DNA from: Chryseobacterium sp. G0186
GTDB lineage: Bacteria; Bacteroidota; Bacteroidia; Flavobacteriales; Weeksellaceae
NCBI RefSeq assembly: GCF_003815675.1
Contig: NZ_CP033918.1
Location: forward strand, 3,534,001 to 3,598,000
Direction of reading: 5' to 3'
Length of the DNA: 64,000 nucleotides
The position numbers were made by a program, and so were the translations under genes. This document shows, piece after piece, positions 9,394 through 16,374 of this stretch (position 1 is the first letter of the stretch; every line of letters begins with the position of its first letter). Below the pieces are notes generated by a model. It ran no database searches. It saw only the letters and a list, made by a program, of their open reading frames with translations, and was not told the DNA's origin.

Positions 9394-11652
9394 TTATTCC
9401 CTGTTTTTTACCAATACCCAACCGGAATATTTTGTTTCAGTATTGTTTTTGTTGCTTTCATTCCATGAGATGGTATACCAGTACGTTCCGGTAGGTATTC
9501 TTTTACCGAAAGCCATTCCGTCCCATGTGAAGTTTCTTATTTTACCTGCTTCATGAATTTTATTACCATATCTGTCATACACCATGAATATCAGATTCTT
9601 TTTATAGGCCAGTGCAGAATAATCTATTTGATCATTTATATTATCGCCGTTTGGTGTAATAACATTGATGAGGTTTGGAACTGTAATCTGTACTTCGACA
9701 GGAACGCAGTTGTAGAAATCTTTTACAAAAATGTTTACTTCTCCTCTGGCAAGACCTGTAAAAGTGTTAGAAGTCTGCCAAGCAACACCATCCAAGGAAT
9801 ATTGATAGGGAGGCTTTCCTCCGGATACATTTGCTATCACGGTATTATTATGAATGTCAATACTTGAAATGACAGGATTGGGAGATGGCCATACATTTAC
9901 AATTTGGGTTGTGATGCAGTTTCCGGTTTTAAGCTTTACCCAATAGGTCCCTACCACAACATCCTTGATGGATGAGGTTGTAGCTCCGGTACTCCATGTA
10001 TACTCGCTGAAACCATGACCGGCATCAAGATCTGTTTTCTCTTCAATGCAAATGGTTTTGTCTTTCAGAATTGAAGATTTAATTGGAGGAAGAACGGTGA
10101 GATTAATTTTTGCAATCCCAAAGCATCCATTGGCATCAGTTACTTTTGCATATACCGCAGTGCTTATCGACATATATTGAAGAGGATTGGCAATCTCATT
10201 GGTTCCGTTAAGAGCATTGCTTACTGTCGTGTAATACTTTTTGCTCGCACCGGTTGTTAATGAAGTGATATCAGCAGTTGTTAAATCAAATATTGCACTG
10301 GAAATATTGTCTTCAATAAAACAAGATTGAAGGGTGGCCTCTTTTACAGGTGTTTCAGGATGAAATGTAAGATTAATCTTTGCAGTACCTGCGCATCCCT
10401 GTGGAGTGGTTACTTTTACATAGACTGTTCCGGGAGCGGACAGATAATTATCCGGATATAAAATTTCATTAGTTCCTGCATTCAGGTCATTGAGGGTTTT
10501 GTAGTATTTTTTTACGACACCGGGAACAGTGGTTACATTTGCAGAGGTCAGGTTAAAAGTAGCAGTTCCGGCATTGTTATTATTACATTCGGTAAGAATT
10601 TTATCTTCAGCTTTAAATGGAGCCAGTACAAGTTGTATTTTTCCGTCGGGATTATCACAAAGTACTCCGGCATTGTCTTTAATAACAACAGTAACCGTTG
10701 TATTAGCATTAAATTGATAAGCAGATGGGGTGCTGATTGGAGTTGAACTGCCTAAAGGGTAATACGTAAAGGTATAAATTCCTGGATTACTTACAAACTG
10801 AGAATTAAAGCTGGTTAAGTCAACGCTCCCATATCCTGTGCTTGGGTTAGGACAAAATGATTGAGTGGCTGAGTTTTGTAAGATAGGAACCTTGTCCGTA
10901 TATATTTTTACATTTTTAATGGAGTGCCTTGATCTTGCTCCTCCCGTAGAAGCAGAAAATCCAAAATAACCTACTGTCATTGCTGCAGCTGTTCCTGAAG
11001 GTGCAAATGACTGATTACAGATTACTGTACCATCCATAGTGATCTTTACAATCCAGTTGGTAGGTGTAGCCGGATCAACCTCCGCTGTTACTTCAACATG
11101 CTTAAAGGTTGTTCCCTGAAAAGGCTGAGTAGAAGTCAGGTCCGGTGAGTGAAAAGAGCTCCCCGGAACATTGAAAAACTCCACATTGTTGCTGTCTGTG
11201 GTATTGGCAACCTGTCCATAAGCAACATGTACTTTGCTCATAGTACTCGAGCTGGTATTGTTATAAGTATCGAATCCTACAATAAATCCTACTGCATTTT
11301 GCGAAACTCCTAGACCAGAACCTAATACACTTGCCACAGGAGGGTTGGCGAGATACCAAAATGCAATTCCGTCTCCATTATAGGTTTGGTTAGAATCCAT
11401 TCTGAAATCAAATTCTACTCTCCATTTGTCACAATATTTCAGGTTGATAGGATCATTAAGTCTGATAGATCCCGATTGGTCATTTGTATCTGGAGTGATC
11501 CGTATAAAATCGGTATCTACCTGTGCGGGTGAAACCATTGTCCATCCGGTAGTATTAACCGGATTGCCCGAAAGCTGGTAGGTTTGGGAGTAGAGATTCC
11601 CTGATAAACAGAACAATACAAATGAAAAATAAAACAATAGATTTTTATTCAT
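9394..11652 (-). CDS. Lectin-like cell-surface protein with T9SS type B sorting domain (paralog 2)
   Basis: A 752-residue paralog of the protein at 7045 with the same order: signal peptide (ends LYSQ, about residue 23), L-type-lectin-like domain (about 25-257; VEFDFRMDSNQTYNGDGIAF, GFIVGFDTYNN, GYFGFSASTGGARSRHSIKN), two tandem repeats beginning CNNNNAGTATFNL, a WSTGATTSSIKDV module, PYQYSLDGVAWQTSN, and the type B sorting domain with VITPNGDNINDQIDY and GTYWYTISWNESNKNN. The 84-nt gap to the downstream paralog has no hairpin, so the pair could be co-transcribed. Differences from paralog 1 are spread along the length, so the duplication is not recent. Confidence 0.88.
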   Translation of the reverse strand: MNKNLLFYFSFVLFCLSGNLYSQTYQLSGNPVNTTGWTMVSPAQVDTDFIRITPDTNDQSGSIRLNDPINLKYCDKWRVEFDFRMDSNQTYNGDGIAFWYLANPPVASVLGSGLGVSQNAVGFIVGFDTYNNTSSSTMSKVHVAYGQVANTTDSNNVEFFNVPGSSFHSPDLTSTQPFQGTTFKHVEVTAEVDPATPTNWIVKITMDGTVICNQSFAPSGTAAAMTVGYFGFSASTGGARSRHSIKNVKIYTDKVPILQNSATQSFCPNPSTGYGSVDLTSFNSQFVSNPGIYTFTYYPLGSSTPISTPSAYQFNANTTVTVVIKDNAGVLCDNPDGKIQLVLAPFKAEDKILTECNNNNAGTATFNLTSANVTTVPGVVKKYYKTLNDLNAGTNEILYPDNYLSAPGTVYVKVTTPQGCAGTAKINLTFHPETPVKEATLQSCFIEDNISSAIFDLTTADITSLTTGASKKYYTTVSNALNGTNEIANPLQYMSISTAVYAKVTDANGCFGIAKINLTVLPPIKSSILKDKTICIEEKTDLDAGHGFSEYTWSTGATTSSIKDVVVGTYWVKLKTGNCITTQIVNVWPSPNPVISSIDIHNNTVIANVSGGKPPYQYSLDGVAWQTSNTFTGLARGEVNIFVKDFYNCVPVEVQITVPNLINVITPNGDNINDQIDYSALAYKKNLIFMVYDRYGNKIHEAGKIRNFTWDGMAFGKRIPTGTYWYTISWNESNKNNTETKYSGWVLVKNRE

Positions 11653-11751
11653 TTAATTGGGATTTAGAATAAGTAAAGATATTAAATCCTAATTAAAAAA
11701 TATGTATTTAATGTTAATTTTGTTAAAAAAATAAATTATTATTCAGAAAAT

Positions 11752-11774
11752 ACTATTTCTTGTGATGAAATAGT
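11752..11774 (-). terminator. Weak hairpin downstream of rnhA
   Basis: Stem ACTATTTC / GAAATAGT with a 7-nt loop, followed on the minus strand by ATTTTC, 40 bases beyond the rnhA stop. Short and AT-rich; tentative. Confidence 0.35.
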
Positions 11775-11813
11775 GAATGTAATTCGCTTAATTATTGAAT
11801 TGTGTTAATGAAA

Positions 11814-12290
11814 TCAAAAGAGGGAATTAGCGTCCAGCCCTTCAAAGTAAGTGTCAATCTCAAGATCAGGTGAAGCGGCGGCGGCAACGGCAAGTTTATC
11901 GCAAAGCTCATTTTCAAAATGCCCGGCATGCCCCTTTATCCAGTGCATGGTAGGAGTATGTTGATTATAGAGTTCAATGAATCTTTTCCATAGATCAGGA
12001 TTTTTCACATTTTTCCAGCCTCTTTTAATCCATCCTGTAATCCAGTTTTGATTAACGGCATCTGCTACATATCTGCTGTCTGTGTAAACATGAATGTCGT
12101 TTTCTGTAGATTTCAGTTTTTCCATTGCAGTGATAACTGCAAGAAGTTCCATTCGGTTGTTGGTTGTTTTTCGAAAGCCCTTGGAAAATGTTTTCTGATA
12201 TTTTTTTTCCGGAACACGCATAAGAATCCCATATCCGCCTTTTCCCGGATTTCCACTGCAGGCACCATCGGTGTAAATTTCGATTCTCAA
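11814..12290 (-). CDS. rnhA: Ribonuclease HI
   Basis: Cleaves the RNA strand of RNA-DNA hybrids. 158 residues, family-typical. Catalytic residues are in place: Asp8 (YTDGACSGNPG), Glu48 (NNRMELLAV), Asp71 (VYTDSRYV) and Asp131 (NELCDKLA), with the WIKGHAGH loop. The start is TTG at 12290: an in-frame TAA lies three codons upstream and the first in-frame ATG is only at residue 24, after Asp8, so no ATG start can preserve the active site. The TTG also forms the end of a TAGGTTTG sequence resembling a -7 box. It follows dnaB by 89 nt on the same strand. Confidence 0.95.
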   Translation of the reverse strand: MRIEIYTDGACSGNPGKGGYGILMRVPEKKYQKTFSKGFRKTTNNRMELLAVITAMEKLKSTENDIHVYTDSRYVADAVNQNWITGWIKRGWKNVKNPDLWKRFIELYNQHTPTMHWIKGHAGHFENELCDKLAVAAAASPDLEIDTYFEGLDANSLF

Positions 12291-12330
12291 ACCTAATTAT
12301 GTAAAAAATGAATTATTTTTAATTGTGATC

Positions 12331-12358
12331 AATCCACATGAATTTATTGATGTGGATT
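12331..12358 (-). repeat. Inverted repeat between dnaB and rnhA
   Basis: Perfect 9-bp arms (AATCCACAT / ATGTGGATT) around a 10-nt loop, 21 bases past the dnaB stop. No T run follows on the minus strand, so it is not a typical terminator; it could be an operator or mRNA structure. Confidence 0.4.
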
Positions 12359-12379
12359 ACAACGTTTAAATATTAACGC

Positions 12380-13966
12380 TTAAAACGGAAAATCATCATC
12401 GTCATCAAAGTCGTTCATGGAAGACCCGGAAAGCTTTGAGCTGTCCGGAAGATCAAATGCCGCTCCCGGTTGGATGGTTGTCTTGATTTTGTCGAAACCA
12501 CTCGGTTCTCCAAAGTTGGACGGATATCCACCTCCGGCACCGCTATCAAAGGCAGCTTCAATATCTCCGAATTTTGCAAAATGCTTTAAGAATGATAATC
12601 TGACGTCTGCCGTAGCACCATTCCTGTGTTTTGCGATAATCAGTTCGGCTTGATTTTCCGTAGAAGTTTCCTGTCCTTCATCATCATTATCCCAAACTGT
12701 AATTTTATAATATTCAGGTCTAAAGATAAAAGATACAATATCTGCATCCTGTTCAATCGCTCCGGATTCCCTTAGATCTGAAAGCTGAGGTCTTTTTCCG
12801 GGACGTGTTTCCACGCTTCGCGATAGCTGAGAAAGTGCAATTACCGGGACGTTAAGTTCTTTGGCAATTGCCTTTAATGAACGTGAAATCATGGAGATTT
12901 CCTGTTCTCTGTTTCCAACGCCTTTTCCTCCACTTCCTGCTGTCATCAGCTGAAGGTAGTCGACCATGATTAGTCTTACGCCATGCTGCATTACCAGTCT
13001 TCGGCATTTTGCACGGAAGTCGAATATCGAAAGTGAAGGGGTTTCATCAATATATAAAGGAGCGTTTTCCAACTCAGATACATTGGAGAAAAGTCTTTGC
13101 CATTCTTCGTCATCCAAAGTTCCTTTACGTAGTTTTTCGGATGAAATCTTTGTTTCAGAAGCGATCATCCTTGTGATAAGCTGTACAGATGCCATCTCCA
13201 GAGAGAAAAGAGCCATTGGAATTTGGTGCCCCACTGCAATATTTCTTGCCATTGAAAGAAGGAATGCTGTTTTACCCATCGCCGGACGTGCAGCAATAAT
13301 GATAAGGTCAGAATTTTGCCACCCACCGGTTTCCTTGTCGATATCTCTGAATCCTGAAGGGACCCCGGAGATTCCCTGCTTGTCCTTTAGGGATTTGATG
13401 GTGTCAATAGCCTGTTTTACTAAAGAGTTGGCAGTATCGAATCCTTTTTTAATCGTTCCGTTGGTGATTTCAAAGAAGGATTGTTCTGCCTTATCCAAAA
13501 GTTCAAAAACATCGGTTGATTCTTTATAGGAGGAATCAATGACATTGGCAGAAACGTTAATAAGGCTCCTTAAAATATATTTTTCAAGGATTACACGTAC
13601 ATGGTACTCAATATGGGCAGATGAGCTTACTCCCATAGTCAGGTCAATGATGTAATGATCACCACCGGCCTGGCTTAGCTTATCTTCTTTTTTCAGCTCC
13701 TGGATGACGGTCATTAAGTCTACCGGATGGTTGCCTTCATAAAGCTTCAGGATGGTAGATAAAATAACCTGGTGTCTGGGATCATAAAATACTTCCGGGG
13801 TAAGAAGGTCTATAGAATGGTCAAGCCCTTTCTTGTCAATCAAAAAAGTTCCGATAACAAGCCTTTCAAAATCCACTGCATTAGGAGGCATTTTTCCATC
13901 CGCAATAGACAGTTCTTTTGCAAAGTTTCCGTGAGTAAGGGATGATAATGTTTCTTTCTGCGCCAT
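12380..13966 (-). CDS. dnaB: Replicative DNA helicase
   Basis: Hexameric helicase that unwinds the replication fork. 528 residues. The N-terminal DnaB domain (about 25-135; PPNAVDFERLVIGTFLID) is followed by a linker and the RecA-like motor with Walker A ARPAMGKT (226-233), the Walker B region RLIMVDYLQLM, LSQLSRSVETRPGKRPQLSDLRESGAIEQDAD, and IIAKHRNGAT. The C-terminal tail is acidic and ends DDDDDFPF, resembling single-strand-binding-protein tips. There is no intein. A TATCTTTG box lies 4 nt before the ATG. dnaB and rnhA sit between two pairs of T9SS surface-protein genes. Confidence 0.97.
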   Translation of the reverse strand: MAQKETLSSLTHGNFAKELSIADGKMPPNAVDFERLVIGTFLIDKKGLDHSIDLLTPEVFYDPRHQVILSTILKLYEGNHPVDLMTVIQELKKEDKLSQAGGDHYIIDLTMGVSSSAHIEYHVRVILEKYILRSLINVSANVIDSSYKESTDVFELLDKAEQSFFEITNGTIKKGFDTANSLVKQAIDTIKSLKDKQGISGVPSGFRDIDKETGGWQNSDLIIIAARPAMGKTAFLLSMARNIAVGHQIPMALFSLEMASVQLITRMIASETKISSEKLRKGTLDDEEWQRLFSNVSELENAPLYIDETPSLSIFDFRAKCRRLVMQHGVRLIMVDYLQLMTAGSGGKGVGNREQEISMISRSLKAIAKELNVPVIALSQLSRSVETRPGKRPQLSDLRESGAIEQDADIVSFIFRPEYYKITVWDNDDEGQETSTENQAELIIAKHRNGATADVRLSFLKHFAKFGDIEAAFDSGAGGGYPSNFGEPSGFDKIKTTIQPGAAFDLPDSSKLSGSSMNDFDDDDDFPF

Positions 13967-13970
13967 GATG

Positions 13971-13978
13971 CAAAGATA
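13971..13978 (-). promoter_or_regulatory. -7 box 4 nt before the dnaB ATG
   Basis: Minus-strand TATCTTTG fully matches TAnnTTTG; CATC separates it from ATG at 13966. It predicts a leaderless or nearly leaderless dnaB mRNA. No -33 TTG is seen at normal spacing. Confidence 0.6.
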
Positions 13979-14071
13979 GTTTATTTAAAAAATAATAAAA
14001 AAATAGTATTCAACAAATTATTCGCACTTATTCGTAAAATATGATCAACAGGAGGTTGAGATTGTTGATAA

Positions 14072-14097
14072 AAAAAATCACCCCTTGCGAGGTGATT
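14072..14097 (-). terminator. Terminator of T9SS surface-protein gene 3
   Basis: Minus-strand stem AATCACCTC / GGGGTGATT with a small loop followed by a run of T. It lies about 20 bases past the stop at 14119. Confidence 0.82.
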
Positions 14098-14118
14098 ATG
14101 AAAGATATAAGTGAAAAT

Positions 14119-16269
14119 TTATTCTTTATTTTTTACCAATACCCATCCTGAGTATTTTGTCTCGGTATTATTCTTGTCATCTTCATTCCATGAAATAGTA
14201 TACCAATAAGTTCCTGTTGGGATTTTTTTACCGGATGCTGTTCCGTCCCAAGTGTAGTTTCTTATTTTGTTGGCTTCGTAAAGCTTGTTTCCGTATCGAT
14301 CATATACAATAAACACTAGGTTTTTTTTGTAAGATAACGCTGAATAATCGATGAAGTCATTAATGTTGTCTCCGTTCGGCGTAATCGCATTGATGAGGTT
14401 AGGAACCGTAACAGTAACTTGGATTGGAGTACAGTTATAAGAATCTTTTACATAAACCGTATTTTCACCTCTAGGAAGTCCTTTGAATGAATTTGAATCC
14501 TGCCATTTTACTCCGTCTATAGAGTACTTGTAAGGAGGCACACCTCCTGTTACAGTCACGGTAAAGCTGTTGTTATTAATATCAATATTACTGATAACAG
14601 GTTGCGGACTAGGACGTACAACTACTTCCTGTGTTGTGTAGCAATTTCCGGTTTGAAGTTTTACCCAATACGTCCCCACGGCAACATTATTGATGGATTG
14701 TGTTTTTTCGCCTGTGCTCCATTCATAGCTGTCAAATCCAGGTCCGGCATCAAGGGTTGTTTTGCCTTCTGCACAAATGATTTTATCCTTTAAAACAGTA
14801 GATTTTACCGGAGGAAGAACCTTTAGAGTAATTTTAGCAATAGTATAACACTGTTTTTCATTGTTTACTCTTGCGTATACTACAGTACTTTCTGAAAGAT
14901 AATTTGATGAGTTTGAAATTGGATTAGTCTCATCTTTTGCATCAGCTATTGTTTTGTAATATTTGATTACCGTTCCTGTTGGCTGCGGACTAGGTACGCC
15001 TATAGATGCTGTTGTAAGATTAAATGTTGAACGGGTGATGTCATTATCAATATAACAGTTCTCGATTTGAGCATCTTTTAATACCACCGCTGGGTGGAAT
15101 CGCAATTGAATTGTAGTAGTAGCCTGGCATCCAAATGAAGAGATAATTTTCACATATACAGTTCCTTCAGGAGCAATATAGTTGGTTGGAGTTGTGATTT
15201 CATTGGTTCCTGCATTCATATCTGCCAGCGTAGGGTAATATTTAATAGTTGCCCCTGTACCGGTAAATACATTGGCTGTTGTAAGGTCGAATTTGGCAGT
15301 ACCGGCATTGTTGTTATTACATGAATATATAGTACTTGCAGCATTGGCTTTAATACTTACATCTACAAACTTAAATTTCCCTGTAATGAAGCATCCGTTG
15401 GCCGGGTTATTGGCATTGTTTGGATCGTGATACACGATTCTGTAGTAGTATGTTTTCACTCCGTCTACAGTGGCAATCGTAAGAGGAGAATCTCCTGTAA
15501 GAACATCGTTAGTATCTTTATGGTAAGTTACTTTAAAATCAGAACTATTTCCGTTGATGATCCCTGCAGTAAGAGTTGAAAAATCGAACTGTGTAGGAAG
15601 TCCGCACACCATTACCTTGCTTGGATCGGCAGCGTCAGCAGCCGGAACTCCTGGGGTGATAAATGGAAATGGAGCCAAAGTAGGATCATTAAATGCAGAA
15701 CTTAAACTTGCAGTACCAGTCCAGATCATAGAAAATCCATTAACAGATTTATCCCAGTTGTCTATGATCAGATAGTAGGTTTCACCAGGTAAAACATTCA
15801 GGTAAGGACACCATTTTCCGGTATTCATACTATTGGTCATCCCTGGAGGAAAGGTAGGGAATACAGCAGGAGGATTCATTGCAATATCCAGTCCTGTATC
15901 TCCTTTAGCACCATCATAGTTACATCTTATGGGTTGTACAAAAACATGGTTGGCATCCTGTAAGGCAGCACATCCATTTGCAGTGGGTCCATAAATGGCA
16001 AAGTCATAATCATCGCCCGGATCGTTTGGCTTAATGGTGAAAGCCAGTGTTCCCGGGGTTGATACCGTGAAAGTATACCAAACTGAATATTTTTCATTAC
16101 TTCCGAGGCATCCTCCATTATCTCTAAGGATTTCCACAATATTTCCCACTCCGGACGGGGTGTAGGAAATACTTGAATTTCCACATATTGGAATTGCTGA
16201 AATACAGTCTGACTGTGCGTAAATGGTCTGTGTGACGAGTAAAATAAAAAAGAGTAGTATTTTTTTCAT
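14119..16269 (-). CDS. Cell-surface protein with T9SS type B sorting domain (paralog 3, non-lectin N terminus)
   Basis: A 716-residue exported protein with signal peptide MKKILLFFILLVTQTIYAQ. Its N-terminal region (about 20-200; SDCISAIPICGN, VWYTFTVSTPGTLAFTIKP, YDFAIYGP, NVLPGETYYLIIDN) is a pre-peptidase-like beta-sandwich, not the lectin fold of paralogs 1 and 2. A linker domain with FDFSTLTAGIINGN and TYYYRIVYHDPNN follows, then the shared repeats from CNNNNAGTAKFDL onward, WSTGEKTQSINNV, PYKYSIDGVKW and the type B sorting domain (VTVPNLINAITPNGDNINDF to the end). The C-terminal half closely matches paralog 2 (KNLVFIVYDRYGNKLYEANK against KNLIFMVYDRYGNKIHEAGK). Function unknown; likely outer-surface adhesion or matrix. 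Confidence 0.87.
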   Translation of the reverse strand: MKKILLFFILLVTQTIYAQSDCISAIPICGNSSISYTPSGVGNIVEILRDNGGCLGSNEKYSVWYTFTVSTPGTLAFTIKPNDPGDDYDFAIYGPTANGCAALQDANHVFVQPIRCNYDGAKGDTGLDIAMNPPAVFPTFPPGMTNSMNTGKWCPYLNVLPGETYYLIIDNWDKSVNGFSMIWTGTASLSSAFNDPTLAPFPFITPGVPAADAADPSKVMVCGLPTQFDFSTLTAGIINGNSSDFKVTYHKDTNDVLTGDSPLTIATVDGVKTYYYRIVYHDPNNANNPANGCFITGKFKFVDVSIKANAASTIYSCNNNNAGTAKFDLTTANVFTGTGATIKYYPTLADMNAGTNEITTPTNYIAPEGTVYVKIISSFGCQATTTIQLRFHPAVVLKDAQIENCYIDNDITRSTFNLTTASIGVPSPQPTGTVIKYYKTIADAKDETNPISNSSNYLSESTVVYARVNNEKQCYTIAKITLKVLPPVKSTVLKDKIICAEGKTTLDAGPGFDSYEWSTGEKTQSINNVAVGTYWVKLQTGNCYTTQEVVVRPSPQPVISNIDINNNSFTVTVTGGVPPYKYSIDGVKWQDSNSFKGLPRGENTVYVKDSYNCTPIQVTVTVPNLINAITPNGDNINDFIDYSALSYKKNLVFIVYDRYGNKLYEANKIRNYTWDGTASGKKIPTGTYWYTISWNEDDKNNTETKYSGWVLVKNKE

Positions 16270-16292
16270 TGTTAAAAATGATTTTTGTGAAA

Positions 16293-16300
16293 CAAAATTA
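16293..16300 (-). promoter_or_regulatory. -7 box of T9SS surface-protein gene 3
   Basis: Minus-strand TAATTTTG, 23 nt before the ATG at 16269; no clear -33 element. Confidence 0.45.
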
Positions 16301-16333
16301 AAGATAGGGATTTTTAGTCATTATTGTGTAGAG

Positions 16334-16358
16334 AAAAAGCCGCCATGAGCGGCTTTTT
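16334..16358 (-). terminator. Terminator of T9SS surface-protein gene 4
   Basis: Perfect 10-bp stem AAAAAGCCGC / GCGGCTTTTT with a 5-nt loop; both flanks give T runs, so it could act in either direction. It follows the stop at 16375 by 16 bases. Confidence 0.9.
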
Positions 16359-16374
16359 GTTTATATCTAATGGA

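Noticed and set aside
12331..12358. A dnaB terminator from the 9-bp inverted repeat
   Set aside because: No T run follows on the minus strand; kept only as an inverted repeat.
12966..13529. A 187-codon frame on the plus strand inside dnaB
   Set aside because: Antisense to the intact DnaB motor domain, whose motifs (Walker A, DYLQLM) are complete; no family features in the antisense protein.
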